A stretch of 64,000 nt of DNA from Chloroflexota bacterium. Its GTDB lineage: Bacteria > Chloroflexota > Anaerolineae > Aggregatilineales > J027. The stretch spans positions 186,001 through 250,000 of the forward strand of contig JACRBG010000002.1 in assembly GCA_016234595.1 (NCBI GenBank), read 5' to 3'. The notes below the pieces were generated by a model. That model did no database searches, was not told the origin of the DNA, and saw only the letters and a program-made list of their open reading frames with translations. Of the stretch, positions 1-9,317 are shown in pieces (within the stretch, counting starts at the first letter, position 1; each line of letters opens with the position of its first letter). A program made the translations under genes and the position numbers.

Positions 1-1020
1 ATTTTCAGGCGTCATACTCAGGCGGATGGTAACACTTTTGGCATGGGCATGACGACGAATGTTATTCAGCGATTCTTGCACCACCCGATATAATCCCGCT
101 TCAATGCGTACTGGTAGAGAACGCTTGCCGCCTTCAATTTCAAGGTGGGTTTGTACTTCCGCTGTTTTCGACCAACTATCGAGCAATGCTGCAACTGCTT
201 GGGCCAATGTTTTGCCTTCCAGTGGGGCAGCTCGTAAATCCAACACCGAGCGACGGGCATCTTCTAGGTTAGCACGGGTCAGGTTCATGGCCTGTTGAAT
301 GGCTTTGCGAATGCGCTCAACATCGGCATTGGTTTCTAACAAAGCATCGGCTGTCTCAAGCTGAAGGGTAATCGCAGTCAGACCTTGCGCAAGGGTATCA
401 TGAATTTCGCGGGCAAGCCGATTACGCTCTTCCACCGCGCCGATTTCGCTACTACGGGCAAACAACAGGGCACGTTCAATTGCCATGCTAAGTAAATCAC
501 CCACTGTATAAAGCAGGCGTAAATCGTCCGCAGAAAGTTCGCGCCAATCACGACTGGCAACATTTAACACGCCCAATTTATTGCCTCGGGCATACAGCGG
601 AATGCTGGCATGATAGCGCAGGCCGTCCGTACCATCCACCAGCCCTTTTAGGCGGGTGCAAGTGATGACATTGACGTTGGCTGCTCCCCCCATATCGCCT
701 GCCAGATAGGTATCTAGGCAATAACAAGTGTTTTGCATTAGGCGGGGATGCTGAACCAGTACGGGGGGTAAATCCTGAGTGGCAGCGAGGTAGGTTTCCC
801 CATCCTCATCCACCAAAAAAATCCAACCGGTGTGGAGATTGAGTAGGGTGGCGACATGACCAAGGGCGACACTCAGCGCACGCGGTAAATCCACCTCACG
901 ATTAAGTGCCTCGGCAATGGTGTTTAAAATCGAGAGTTCGCGGTTGCGCCGTTGTAATTTCTCGGTATTGGAGACGAAACTGCTTTTACGCTCTGGGCTA
1001 TCGGCCATGGAAAAAACCAT
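1..1020 (-). CDS. GAF-domain sensor histidine kinase, NarL/DegS type (3'-truncated by window edge)
   Basis: Cytoplasmic sensor kinase of the HisKA_3/HATPase_c class, expected to phosphorylate a LuxR-type response regulator that is not in the window. Reading the minus strand from 1020 gives at least 340 residues. A GAF domain spans about residues 30-185. The phospho-acceptor motif EERNRLAREIHDTLAQG has its histidine at about residue 207. An N-box-like motif (LYRVVQESLNNI, from about 310) opens the ATPase domain, which runs off the left end. The ATG at 1020 is preferred; a second in-frame ATG lies at 1008. No transmembrane segment is visible, so the signal is probably intracellular (redox or small ligand), which is inference. 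It is divergent from the CBS-domain gene, with about 130 bp between them. Confidence 0.88.
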   Translation of the reverse strand, partial: MVFSMADSPERKSSFVSNTEKLQRRNRELSILNTIAEALNREVDLPRALSVALGHVATLLNLHTGWIFLVDEDGETYLAATQDLPPVLVQHPRLMQNTCYCLDTYLAGDMGGAANVNVITCTRLKGLVDGTDGLRYHASIPLYARGNKLGVLNVASRDWRELSADDLRLLYTVGDLLSMAIERALLFARSSEIGAVEERNRLAREIHDTLAQGLTAITLQLETADALLETNADVERIRKAIQQAMNLTRANLEDARRSVLDLRAAPLEGKTLAQAVAALLDSWSKTAEVQTHLEIEGGKRSLPVRIEAGLYRVVQESLNNIRRHAHAKSVTIRLSMTPEN

Positions 1021-1153
1021 CACTCATTTCAATTCAGGCCAAATTGTAGGCAATTGTCAGGCTAGATGCCACTTTTCAAATCTAACGCAGATACGATATT
1101 GTGAAGGTAGAATGAAAGTAGACTGTCAATTCTACAAAAGGATTAATGCCCCC

Positions 1154-1582
1154 ATGACCATTCAGACGACTAAAGTTAGCGAATGGATGACCAAATTGGT
1201 AATCAGCGTTGAACCCGACACCCCCATCGGTGAGGCGCATCAAATCATGAAAGAAAAGAAAATCCGCCGTTTACCGGTGGTCAAACACGACAAAGTGGTC
1301 GGGATTATAACTATCGGTGACGTGCGGGAAGCCAGCCCATCAGATGCCACCTCATTAAGCATCTGGGAAATTAACTATCTGTGGGGTCGCTTGACGGTTG
1401 GGAAAATTATGTCTAAAAATGTACTCACCATTAGTCCAGACACCACGGTGATTGAGGCCGCCAAGATGATGCTAGAGAAGAAGATCAGCGGTTTACCTGT
1501 TGTGGATGCTTCTCACAAATTGGTTGGCATGATTACCGAGTCAGATGTGTTTAGGATGTTGGTCAAATCTGCCACTGCTTAA
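1154..1582 (+). CDS. Tandem CBS-domain protein
   Basis: A 142-residue protein consisting almost only of two CBS motifs, a Bateman module that binds adenine nucleotides in other proteins. CBS1 covers about residues 6-60 (VSEWMT through GIITIGDV). CBS2 covers about 80-138 (VGKIMSKN through GMITESDV). No catalytic or DNA-binding domain is fused, so it is probably a stand-alone regulatory subunit; the partner is unknown. The frame is open upstream to 917, but that part overlaps the divergent kinase and has no domain character. The ATG at 1154 begins just before CBS1 and follows an AGGA about 11 nt upstream. An ATG at 1112 after GAAGG is the alternative start. Function beyond ligand sensing cannot be read from the sequence. 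Confidence 0.85.
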   Translation: MTIQTTKVSEWMTKLVISVEPDTPIGEAHQIMKEKKIRRLPVVKHDKVVGIITIGDVREASPSDATSLSIWEINYLWGRLTVGKIMSKNVLTISPDTTVIEAAKMMLEKKISGLPVVDASHKLVGMITESDVFRMLVKSATA

Positions 1583-1707
1583 TCCCATGGGCTGATAGGG
1601 GCAGTTTTTTTAGACTGTCCCTATTGCTCAAAATCCCCATACAGCTTAATAAACTCGCTTTCGTAGATGAGAAATTTATGAAGGGGAGTGTAATTTTGTT
1701 TTGAACC

Positions 1708-1736
1708 TTTGATTTGCAGGATGGGCATAGTATAAT
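1708..1736 (+). promoter_or_regulatory. Candidate sigma70-type promoter of the S1-domain gene
   Basis: TTTGAT (1708-1713), a 17-nt spacer and a consensus TATAAT (1731-1736). The implied start near 1743 leaves a leader of about 30 nt holding GGAG 8 nt before the ATG at 1772. Confidence 0.5.
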
Positions 1737-1771
1737 CACTCGATGCTTTTCCAGCCAATGGAGATAAGATT

Positions 1772-3124
1772 ATGGATTCCCGTCACGAGCCGGTGAATAA
1801 CGAAGCGGATGAACAGGCTTCATCACCGCAGCCAGAGACAGCCCTTACTTCGCAATCGAGCCTTGTAGAAGAGGAGGCACAGTCCAAACCTGTGAGTGAT
1901 CACCCTACCCCTAATGATGTTGAATTAGAAGTTCCTGCCGAACATGAAGAAACCTATGCTGAAGAAGTTGGCGCAGGCGATCATCATGATGTCGCAGAAG
2001 AAGTTGTTGAATCACCCAATGCACCAGATACAGGTGTCAAACGCGGTGATTTAATTGAAGGCACGATTTTAAAGACTACCCCCACTGAAGTTACCGTCGA
2101 AGTCGGCGCAACAGTGGAAGGGGTCATCAATAGTCGTGAATTAGAGCGTCTAACGACCAGCACCATTCAAACTTTACAAGAAGGTGCCAAAGTTTTGGTC
2201 TATGTCATTTCTGCCGCTGGGCAAGATGGACGCCCTGTGCTGTCCATTAGCCGCGCGTTGGAAGAAAGTGACTGGCGCGAAGCAGAAGAATATTTCCAGA
2301 GCAAAGCCCTCTATGAAGGTCGCGTTTCTGGTTACAATAAAGGCGGCTTGATTGTGCGGTTTGGACGGCTGCGTGGTTTTGTACCAGCCAGCCAAATTAG
2401 CCCAGAACGTCGCTCCCGTGCTGGCGGCGAAAACCCTGAAGAACGTTGGGGTGGCATGGTTGGCGAGACCATTATGGTCAAGGTTGTTGAGATCAAACGT
2501 GCCCGCAATCGCCTGATTCTCTCGGAGGTCGCCGCGACCCGTGAATCACGCGATGAAAAGAAACGTCGCTTGTTAGAAGAACTGAAGATTGGTGAACGCC
2601 GCAAGGGTAAAGTCACCAGCGTGGCGGATTTCGGCGCATTTGTCGACATTGGTGGCGCGGACGGCTTGGTGCATCTGACCGAAATTTCGTGGAAGCACCT
2701 GACCCACCCTAGTGAATTACTCGCTGTCGGTCAAGAGGTGGAAGTCGAGGTCATTAGTGTTGACCCTGCCAGCCGCCGCATCGGGTTGAGCGTGCGCCGT
2801 ACTGAGCGTGACCCTTGGGCGGAAGTCCAATCCCAATATGTGGTGGGGCAGTTGATTCAGGCCACCATCACCAAGCTGACCAAATTTGGGGCGTTTGCCC
2901 GTTTGGTTGATCATCCCGAAATTGAAGGATTGATTCACATTAGCGAATTGTCGGAACACCGTGTGCGTCACCCGCGTGAGGTGGTCAGCAAGGGCGACGT
3001 TTTGACCTTGCGTATCGTGAAAATTGACCACGATCAACGCCGTTTGGGGTTGAGCCTGAAGAAGGTTGATTCGCCAGAATACCTCGATCTCGATTGGAAG
3101 ATGGCGGATTCTAAACTGAAATAA
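1772..3124 (+). CDS. S1 RNA-binding repeat protein (ribosomal protein S1-like)
   Basis: A 450-residue protein with four S1/OB-fold RNA-binding repeats: about residues 88-165, 172-258, 270-345 and 353-433. Repeats 3 and 4 are the most canonical (VTSVADFGAFVDIGGADGLVH; TKFGAFARLVDHPEIEGLIH). The first 85 residues are acidic, Glu/Pro-rich and probably disordered, an extension seen in several actinobacterial and Chloroflexi S1-like proteins. The likely role is mRNA binding at the 30S subunit or translational control. E. coli S1 has six repeats, so this is a short type. The ATG at 1772 follows GGAG at good spacing and a TATAAT box. It is monocistronic and convergent with the dehydrogenase pair downstream. 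Confidence 0.88.
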   Translation: MDSRHEPVNNEADEQASSPQPETALTSQSSLVEEEAQSKPVSDHPTPNDVELEVPAEHEETYAEEVGAGDHHDVAEEVVESPNAPDTGVKRGDLIEGTILKTTPTEVTVEVGATVEGVINSRELERLTTSTIQTLQEGAKVLVYVISAAGQDGRPVLSISRALEESDWREAEEYFQSKALYEGRVSGYNKGGLIVRFGRLRGFVPASQISPERRSRAGGENPEERWGGMVGETIMVKVVEIKRARNRLILSEVAATRESRDEKKRRLLEELKIGERRKGKVTSVADFGAFVDIGGADGLVHLTEISWKHLTHPSELLAVGQEVEVEVISVDPASRRIGLSVRRTERDPWAEVQSQYVVGQLIQATITKLTKFGAFARLVDHPEIEGLIHISELSEHRVRHPREVVSKGDVLTLRIVKIDHDQRRLGLSLKKVDSPEYLDLDWKMADSKLK

Positions 3125-3189
3125 CAGCAGCCTGCGCTATTAGAAATAGAAAGCTGTTGAAAATTGAGCGATGAACATGGGCGGAGCTA

Positions 3190-4356
3190 TCACGGTTCCG
3201 CCCAAATCATTGGTCGCATCGGTTCAAAACTGGTGGTCAGGTGGCGCGGCGACCCCATCACTTGCGGATATTGAATGGACAACACAATTTCGTTGACATG
3301 CAGCGCAAACTGGGCCGACATGCGGCAGGGTCGTTTTTCCTCAACCGCAGCGGCGAGTTCTTCAACCCCCCGAGCATAATCCATTTGATAGGCGTCAGCG
3401 GTTCGATACTGATAAGTTGATTTACGCACCAGTGGGTATTGCTGTTCAGCTATCCCCGGTATGGCATTCAACACAGGGAGTCGTTTGGCGACACGACTTA
3501 ACTTGCTGGGAGCGGTGGGACGCTTGATATACACAGGCGATCCATAATTCCAGCACTCGTGGGTGGATAAGATACCATCATCACCTACAATACGGAGCGA
3601 GTGGTCATGCGGTGCGACGATGCTGCACGTTAAACGGGCCACTACCCCCGACGCAAACTCAATGCAGGCTACCGAGAAATCGGGCGACATGATTTCAATC
3701 GGCACATCGGTCTGCTTGTCGGGAATCAATTGGGAAGTAAAGGTCGAGACACTTTTGGCTGGGCCAAAAAACGCGGCTAACCATGTCACATAATAACCCG
3801 CATGTTCGAGTGTGCATCCCACTTCAAATTCGTCTTTATAGGGCCAAGGACTGCCTGAATCACTAATCCATTCACGGTAATTCATCTGGTGGATCATACC
3901 ATCGTCTAGTTCAGCATAGACCAGCCGTGGTTGACCGATAACTTGTTGGCGTAGGGCTTTCCAAAGAGTTTGGGCCGTTTCCCCTAAGACACTGCATGGG
4001 GCCGAGGTGATATAAAGGCCGCGCTGTTTGGCTAGTTGGGCGAGTTCCCGCGCTTCTTCAAAGACCATTGCCAGCGGTTTTTCAGAATACACATGTTTAT
4101 CAGCCAGTAGGCAGGCGCGTGAAATCTCAAAATGGCTTTTAGGATTGGTCAGATTTAAAACTATGTCCACGCGGGAATCAGCCAATACCTCATCAAGGGT
4201 TTGATAGACATGGGGGATTTTCCAAAATGCCGCAAAACGGGTAGCCCGGTCGCTTATGACATCCAGTACCCCTACCACTTGTAAATGGGGATAGTTGGCG
4301 AGGGTATACATGTAATCGTCAGCGATAAACCCGCATCCAATAATGGCAAGTTGCAT
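3190..4356 (-). CDS. Gfo/Idh/MocA family NAD(P)-dependent oxidoreductase
   Basis: A 388-residue two-domain dehydrogenase of the glucose-fructose oxidoreductase/inositol dehydrogenase/MocA superfamily. The N-terminal Rossmann fold has IIGCGFIADDY at the start and the EKPLA motif near residue 97, the lysine being the usual catalytic/cofactor residue. The C-terminal alpha/beta domain carries HAGYYVTW. The substrate is probably a sugar, polyol or sugar derivative and cannot be told from the sequence. It starts 1 nt after the stop of the upstream dehydrogenase gene, so the two are co-transcribed and may act on one pathway. A 7-bp inverted repeat (GGGCGGA/TCCGCCC, 3179-3202) brackets its stop codon. 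Confidence 0.9.
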   Translation of the reverse strand: MQLAIIGCGFIADDYMYTLANYPHLQVVGVLDVISDRATRFAAFWKIPHVYQTLDEVLADSRVDIVLNLTNPKSHFEISRACLLADKHVYSEKPLAMVFEEARELAQLAKQRGLYITSAPCSVLGETAQTLWKALRQQVIGQPRLVYAELDDGMIHQMNYREWISDSGSPWPYKDEFEVGCTLEHAGYYVTWLAAFFGPAKSVSTFTSQLIPDKQTDVPIEIMSPDFSVACIEFASGVVARLTCSIVAPHDHSLRIVGDDGILSTHECWNYGSPVYIKRPTAPSKLSRVAKRLPVLNAIPGIAEQQYPLVRKSTYQYRTADAYQMDYARGVEELAAAVEEKRPCRMSAQFALHVNEIVLSIQYPQVMGSPRHLTTSFEPMRPMIWAEP

Positions 4357-4357
4357 G

Positions 4358-5452
4358 TTAGGCCCCTTCGGATTGCCATTGCTGGCGGATGGTGTCGAGG
4401 GCTTCCATAATTTGAATGGTCTCGTCTAATGGCATAATTTTGCTCTCAATTTGGCTGGCCCGTAGGCAATTCATGACTTCGATGGCTTCGTAATTATAGC
4501 CATTGCCTGTTACGGGTACAGTGATTGACTTACCATCGGTGGGCAAGAAACGCTTGATTAGGCCCTTGCTGCGGGAATAGGCTGCCCGGATATAACGGTT
4601 TTGCTTGGCAGCAGCGACAAGACCAGAACGAGCTGCGCCTGATGAATGGTGATCGCCTCCGAACATCGTCAAGACAAGTTGGCGAGGGGCATACATGGGG
4701 TTTTGAATACGGATTTGACCCTTGGAGCCCACAATCAAGGCATCGGTGGGGAAAGTCGAAAGAAAACTGGTGGTGACGACGGCTTGATTCCCAGCCGGGT
4801 ATTTCAGAATAGTCACGACTTGTTCATCCACCCCGGTTTTGCCAATAATCGCTTGGCTGACAATTTGACTGGGTTGCCCCAAGAGGAAATAGGCCAATGA
4901 AAGGGGGTATACCCCTAAATCGAGCATGGCCCCCCCACCCATCTCGGCATTATAAAATCGATTGCTGGGATCAAAGGGTGGACGTCCCCCAAAATCCGCC
5001 AGTAACATGCAGATGTCGCCAATCACCCCATCAGCCAGCATGGAGCGCAGCTTGGGCATGATAGGCATAAAACGCATCCACATGGCTTCCATGCAGAATA
5101 ATTTCTTTTCGCGGGCAAAAGCAACCACTTCGCGAGCTTCGGCAGCATTCATGGCGAAAGGTTTTTCGCACAAGACAGCTTTGCCCGCCCCCAACGCCAA
5201 TAGGCAATTTTCTTTGTGGATATGGTTGGGTGTACCAATATAAATGACATCAAGGTCGGGGTCATTGACCAACGCCTCGTAGCTACTATAGGCTTTGGCG
5301 ATGCCGAACTGCTGGGCAAAACTATCGGCTTTAGCTTGGGTGCGTGAACCCACTGCACCGATTACAGCATCGGGTACAACTTGCACCCCTTGAACAAAAT
5401 CTTGGGCAATGCCACCCGTGCCGAGAATGCCCCAGCGAATGGTCTTTTGCAT
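4358..5452 (-). CDS. Gfo/Idh/MocA family oxidoreductase, dihydrodiol/xylose dehydrogenase-like
   Basis: A 364-residue NAD(P)-dependent dehydrogenase. The N-terminus WGILGTGGIAQDF is a Rossmann GxGxxA motif, and CEKPFA is the conserved Lys-Pro motif. The segment FCMEAMWMRFMP is typical of the dimeric dihydrodiol dehydrogenase/D-xylose dehydrogenase branch, so oxidation of an aldose at C1 is a reasonable guess. It is the first gene of a two-gene minus-strand operon with the paralogue that follows after 1 nt. A GGGG-containing ribosome-binding site lies about 10 nt upstream of the ATG, and a plausible promoter lies at 5507-5533. The two paralogues are only distantly similar. Confidence 0.9.
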   Translation of the reverse strand: MQKTIRWGILGTGGIAQDFVQGVQVVPDAVIGAVGSRTQAKADSFAQQFGIAKAYSSYEALVNDPDLDVIYIGTPNHIHKENCLLALGAGKAVLCEKPFAMNAAEAREVVAFAREKKLFCMEAMWMRFMPIMPKLRSMLADGVIGDICMLLADFGGRPPFDPSNRFYNAEMGGGAMLDLGVYPLSLAYFLLGQPSQIVSQAIIGKTGVDEQVVTILKYPAGNQAVVTTSFLSTFPTDALIVGSKGQIRIQNPMYAPRQLVLTMFGGDHHSSGAARSGLVAAAKQNRYIRAAYSRSKGLIKRFLPTDGKSITVPVTGNGYNYEAIEVMNCLRASQIESKIMPLDETIQIMEALDTIRQQWQSEGA

Positions 5453-5506
5453 TATTATTTATCCCCTAAAATTTATCATCATGGAAACAAAAAATCGCTT
5501 GGAAAG

Positions 5507-5533
5507 AGTATAACATACACCTGATGGGGTCAA
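5507..5533 (-). promoter_or_regulatory. Candidate promoter of the dehydrogenase pair
   Basis: On the minus strand TTGACC (5533-5528), a 15-nt spacer and TATACT (5512-5507). The spacer is short, but both hexamers are good. It lies about 55 nt upstream of the ATG at 5452. Confidence 0.45.
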
Positions 5534-5583
5534 AAGTTGGTGCTGTGCTAGAGCGGGCCGAAATGGAGTAGACGTGCTTGTTG

Positions 5584-5607
5584 ACAACTAGAAAAATGGC
5601 TAGTTGT
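5584..5607. repeat. Perfect 8-bp inverted repeat upstream of the Clp N-domain gene
   Basis: ACAACTAG and CTAGTTGT separated by an 8-nt loop, overlapping a TTGACA hexamer at 5581-5586. It could be an operator for the gene starting at 5635, or a hairpin insulating it from the divergent dehydrogenase promoter. No run of T follows, so a terminator is unlikely. Confidence 0.45.
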
Positions 5608-5634
5608 TTGCCCTATCAAGATGTGGCAAAGTAG

Positions 5635-6192
5635 ATGAAATTCAGGGACACTAGAGGAAAGAAAAATTTCCTCTATAAGTTGATTCGGCCTAGGTCTTCC
5701 GTGTCAACTGATGTATCAAAAACCAACCCACGACATAAAAGACTAGAACGATTTCCTGCTACAACGAGAAACGTTCTTTCGCTGGCACAGAAAGAAGCAG
5801 AACGTTTAAAACATGGATACATAGGCCCTGAGCATATTTTAGTTGCTTTAGCAAAAGAGAAAGACGGAATCGCCCATATAATTTTGCTTGAAGTAGGTTT
5901 GGACGAGGATCGTTTAATTGCTCTACTGGAGCAGCTTACAGCCCATTATCCCTATGTGGAAATGACAACCGAACTTTCAAGCACGACTAAGAAACTACTT
6001 GAACGGGCGGTAGATGAGGCAAGAAGACAAGGTACATTTTTTATTGACACTCATCATTTACTTCTGGGGGTGCTAAGAAGTAACGATACAATAGCAATCG
6101 AAATGATTAAAAATGGCGGGTTGGATCAGGATAAACTATGCAAGTATATACGAAAGCGAGTAAAAGCAGAGCCCACTGATGAGCTACGATAA
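5635..6192 (+). CDS. Free-standing Clp N-domain (ClpC adaptor-domain-like) protein
   Basis: A 185-residue protein with two Clp_N repeats and no AAA+ module. Repeat 1 is at about residues 40-100 (NVLSLAQKEAERLKHGYIGPEHILVAL). Repeat 2 is at about 115-175 (KKLLERAVDEARRQG, IDTHHLLLGVL). Both match the first 150 residues of the ClpC encoded 435 bp downstream, so it is a diverged partial paralogue. Residues 1-38 are basic and unlike Clp_N. There is no clear Shine-Dalgarno before the ATG at 5635, so the start is uncertain. AT content is visibly higher than in clpC. It may compete with or modulate ClpC substrate or adaptor binding, as other ClpC-N-like proteins are proposed to do; this is inference. 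Confidence 0.8.
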   Translation: MKFRDTRGKKNFLYKLIRPRSSVSTDVSKTNPRHKRLERFPATTRNVLSLAQKEAERLKHGYIGPEHILVALAKEKDGIAHIILLEVGLDEDRLIALLEQLTAHYPYVEMTTELSSTTKKLLERAVDEARRQGTFFIDTHHLLLGVLRSNDTIAIEMIKNGGLDQDKLCKYIRKRVKAEPTDELR

Positions 6193-6627
6193 ATAAATGG
6201 TTCATGAAGAATTACCTAAGCCTGTTGCTGTCAGTCCCCACTATCCCCTATAATTAAGATTAGCCACGCCGTACCCTATAAATTTTTCTCCTCAGAGAAA
6301 TTCCATCCATCTGAAATTCTCCAGCAGGAGAGCCATTTAACTAATGCGCGTGTAGACTGATTAATAATTCAACAATGGAGCAATCATTGAAGAAATAGAT
6401 TGAGCGATTCGTACAATAGAAATTCGCAAAAAAGGCGTTAATGTATCGTATGCAAATGACATTCTATCTAGCGTAACGGACTAATTTCCGGTAGAGTTCT
6501 CAATAGAGGCAAATTAAATTATATACACCCATTGGGTGCTTTCGGTGGTTTGTAAGAGGCCATGTACTGGTTCACTCTATAAGGTTATGGCAGTTATTAA
6601 AATCATGTCCAAAGGGAGGACAATCCC
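6193..6627. other. Intergenic region upstream of clpC; no intact gene
   Basis: 435 bp, AT-rich. An ORF-like stretch around 6385-6482 (AIRTIEIRKKGVNVSYAND on the plus strand) is preceded by a stop and has no start, so at most it is a decayed gene end. TTGAAG (6387) and TACAAT (6412) with a 19-nt spacer form a weak promoter candidate. A CACCCA/TGGGTG dyad lies at 6526-6538. Neither a CIRCE element nor a clear CtsR heptad repeat was seen. Confidence 0.4.
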
Positions 6628-9237
6628 ATGGCGGAGCGAAATCAAGGTGGTAACAAGATGGAGCGTTTTACTCAGCGGGCCCGCCGGGTGCTGAGTCTGG
6701 CCCAAGAAGAGGCCGAACGCTTACAGCATAGCTACATTGGAACTGAGCATTTATTGCTTGGTTTAATGCGTGAAGAAGGTGGAGTTGCGGGGCGCGTTTT
6801 GAGCGAACTCGGCCTCGACCAACGTCGTGTTGAGGAACTCATCGAACGGATGACTAGTTCCAACCGCACCACTGGCCCTGTCCAAATGGACTTGTCGCCA
6901 AGCACCAAAAAAGTGCTGGAATTAGCGGTAGATGAAGCTCGTCGCATGGGCCATCACTATATCGGCACCGAACATTTACTGTTGGGTCTGGTACGCCAAC
7001 AGGATGGGGTTGCCATCGAAGTATTGAAACGCTTGCACATTAATCCCGAAGATGTGCGCCGCCAAACCCGCCGAATTTTACAAGAAGACCCTGACCGTAA
7101 CCGCCGTGAATTCCCACCACGTCGTGAAGGCCCTACTTCGACGCCCGCTTCGCCAACACCCCCCGGTAACTCGGCTGAGACGGGGCCACGTGGCAGCTCG
7201 CGTCCGCGTGAAAAGAAGAGTTCTACTCCGCTGATTGACCAATTGGCAACAGACCTCACCGCCCTTGCCGAAGAAAGCAAGCTTGATCCGGTGATTGGCC
7301 GTGAGATGGAAATTGAGCGGGTTATCCAAATTTTGAGCCGCCGCACGAAGAACAATCCAGCGCTTATCGGTGAACCCGGTGTCGGTAAAACCGCGATTGT
7401 CGAAGGCTTGGCCCAACGTATTGTAGATCGAGATGCTCCGGCCCCCCTGCTGAACAAGCGCGTCCTTCAATTGGACGTGGGCAGTTTGGTTGCTGGGACG
7501 ATGTATCGTGGTCAATTTGAGGAACGCCTAAAGCGGGTGGTCGAAGAACTCAAATCTTCGGACAGCATCCTGTTCATTGACGAGGTGCATATGCTCGTTG
7601 GGGCAGGTTCGGCAGGCAGCAGTGTAGACGCCGCCAACATTTTGAAACCCGCCCTCGCTCGTGGTGAGCTGCAATGCATTGGTGCGACGACATTAGACGA
7701 ATATCGTAAGCACATTGAAAATGATGCTGCACTGGAACGTCGTTTCCAAAAGGTGCGCGTAGACGAACCTACCATTGAACAAACCATCGAAATTCTACGT
7801 GGCATTAAAAGCAATTATGAGGAGCATCACGACCTCGAAATTTCGGATGAAGCGATTGAGTCAGCCGCTAATCTTTCGGCCCGTTATCTCCCTGATCGTT
7901 TCCTGCCGGATAAGGCAATTGACCTCATTGACGAAGCATCCAGTCGTGTGCGTATGTACAAGAGTCCCGACAGCACCCGCTATCGCAAGACCGAGCGCGA
8001 ACGCCTGAATTTGCTGGATGAATTGGATGATGTTCAACAGAATACCGAGGTTGACCCATCCATTGTGGAAGATATGAAGACACAGTTAAAGGAAGTCGAA
8101 GCTAAGCTTGAGACTTTCCACTCTAGCTGGAATCAGGAAACGCAAAAGCCCCGGCTTAGCTCTGAAGATATTGCCGAAGTATTGGGCATGTTGACGGGTA
8201 TTCCAGTGACGACCATTGCTGAGGAAGAATCCCAGCGGTTGCTGCGGATGGAAGACGCTCTGCACGAGCGGATTATCGGCCAAAATGAGGCAATTTCCGC
8301 CATTAGCAAGGCTGTGCGTCGTGCCCGTGCTGGCCTTAAAGATCCCCGCCGCCCGATTGGTTCATTCTTGTTCCTTGGCCCAACCGGGGTTGGCAAGACT
8401 GAACTTTCGAAGGCACTGGCTGAATTCATGTTTGGCAGTGAAGACGCCCTCATTCAACTCGACATGAGCGAGTTTATGGAACGGCATACCGTCGCTCGTT
8501 TGACAGGCGCACCTCCCGGCTATGTAGGCTATGAGGATGCCGGTCAATTGACCGAAGCCATCCGTCGCCGTCCCTACAGCATTGTCGTATTCGATGAAAT
8601 TGAGAAGGCCCACCCTGAAGCGTTGAATATGCTGCTTCAGATTATGGAAGAAGGCCACCTCTCCGATGCTCGTGGACGCCAAGTAGATTTCCGTAACGCA
8701 TTGGTGGTGATGACCAGCAATATCGGTGCGGATACTATCAAACGTGGCACGACGTTGGGCTTTTCCTTTGAACGTGATGAGAAAATGTCGCAAGCTGAAG
8801 AATATGAAGAAATGCGGAAGCGCGTCACTGAAGAACTACGCCGCAACTTCCGGCCTGAATTCCTCAATCGTTTGGACGGCACTATTGTCTTCCGTTCACT
8901 GACCCGCGAGGAAATCAACGAAATTGTTCATCTGCAATTGAATGAAGTTCGTGCCCGGATGAAAGAACACGGCCTCGGCCTTGAATTTACCGCTGCCGCC
9001 AGTACCTATCTTGGCGAACAGGGCTACGATCCAGAATTTGGGGCACGCCCACTGCGCCGCGTGGTCACAAATTTGGTCGAAGACAAACTTTCGGATTTCA
9101 TCTTGATTGGCAACTTCGAAGATGGCAACACCGTCGTAGTGGATTATGACGCGGAGAAGAAAGAGCTTACTTTCTCATCTGGCAATCCTGAAGGTGTAAC
9201 GAACGCAGTGCCGCAAGAAGCCGCACCGATGAACTAA
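6628..9237 (+). CDS. clpC: ATP-dependent Clp protease ATP-binding subunit ClpC
   Basis: An 869-residue HSP100 AAA+ unfoldase that forms hexamers and feeds substrates to ClpP. It has two Clp_N repeats (about residues 15-155), a Ser/Pro-rich linker (165-205), and a first AAA+ domain with Walker A GEPGVGKT at 248-255 and Walker B ILFIDE at 314-319. A middle coiled-coil/UVR-like segment spans about 455-500. The second AAA+ domain has Walker A GPTGVGKT at 584-591 and Walker B VVFDE at 653-657, followed by the C-terminal D2-small domain. The strong AAAGGGAGGA site 7 nt before the first ATG fixes that start rather than the internal MERFTQ. No mcsAB, ctsR or clpP is adjacent. Length matches the family. 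Confidence 0.97.
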   Translation: MAERNQGGNKMERFTQRARRVLSLAQEEAERLQHSYIGTEHLLLGLMREEGGVAGRVLSELGLDQRRVEELIERMTSSNRTTGPVQMDLSPSTKKVLELAVDEARRMGHHYIGTEHLLLGLVRQQDGVAIEVLKRLHINPEDVRRQTRRILQEDPDRNRREFPPRREGPTSTPASPTPPGNSAETGPRGSSRPREKKSSTPLIDQLATDLTALAEESKLDPVIGREMEIERVIQILSRRTKNNPALIGEPGVGKTAIVEGLAQRIVDRDAPAPLLNKRVLQLDVGSLVAGTMYRGQFEERLKRVVEELKSSDSILFIDEVHMLVGAGSAGSSVDAANILKPALARGELQCIGATTLDEYRKHIENDAALERRFQKVRVDEPTIEQTIEILRGIKSNYEEHHDLEISDEAIESAANLSARYLPDRFLPDKAIDLIDEASSRVRMYKSPDSTRYRKTERERLNLLDELDDVQQNTEVDPSIVEDMKTQLKEVEAKLETFHSSWNQETQKPRLSSEDIAEVLGMLTGIPVTTIAEEESQRLLRMEDALHERIIGQNEAISAISKAVRRARAGLKDPRRPIGSFLFLGPTGVGKTELSKALAEFMFGSEDALIQLDMSEFMERHTVARLTGAPPGYVGYEDAGQLTEAIRRRPYSIVVFDEIEKAHPEALNMLLQIMEEGHLSDARGRQVDFRNALVVMTSNIGADTIKRGTTLGFSFERDEKMSQAEEYEEMRKRVTEELRRNFRPEFLNRLDGTIVFRSLTREEINEIVHLQLNEVRARMKEHGLGLEFTAAASTYLGEQGYDPEFGARPLRRVVTNLVEDKLSDFILIGNFEDGNTVVVDYDAEKKELTFSSGNPEGVTNAVPQEAAPMN

Positions 9238-9261
9238 TCGGTATCCCTAATCAATTAAAAC

Positions 9262-9299
9262 AAACACCCAGTTTAGAAAATAAGCTGGGTGTTTTTGTT
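9262..9299 (+). terminator. Intrinsic terminator of clpC
   Basis: AACACCCAG and CTGGGTGTT form a 9-bp stem with a 13-nt loop, followed by TTTTGTTT. It sits between convergent clpC and kbl and could serve both. Confidence 0.85.
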
Positions 9300-9317
9300 T
9301 CCTGCTCAGTGAGGTTT

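Noticed and set aside
6385-6482. Possible small gene ending in SYANDILSSVTD
   Set aside because: The frame is broken by a stop upstream, has no start codon or ribosome-binding site, and is too short to assign.
6193-6627. CIRCE or CtsR site expected near clpC
   Set aside because: No TTAGCACTC-N9-GAGTGCTAA element and no convincing heptad repeat was found; only a weak dyad and a weak promoter.
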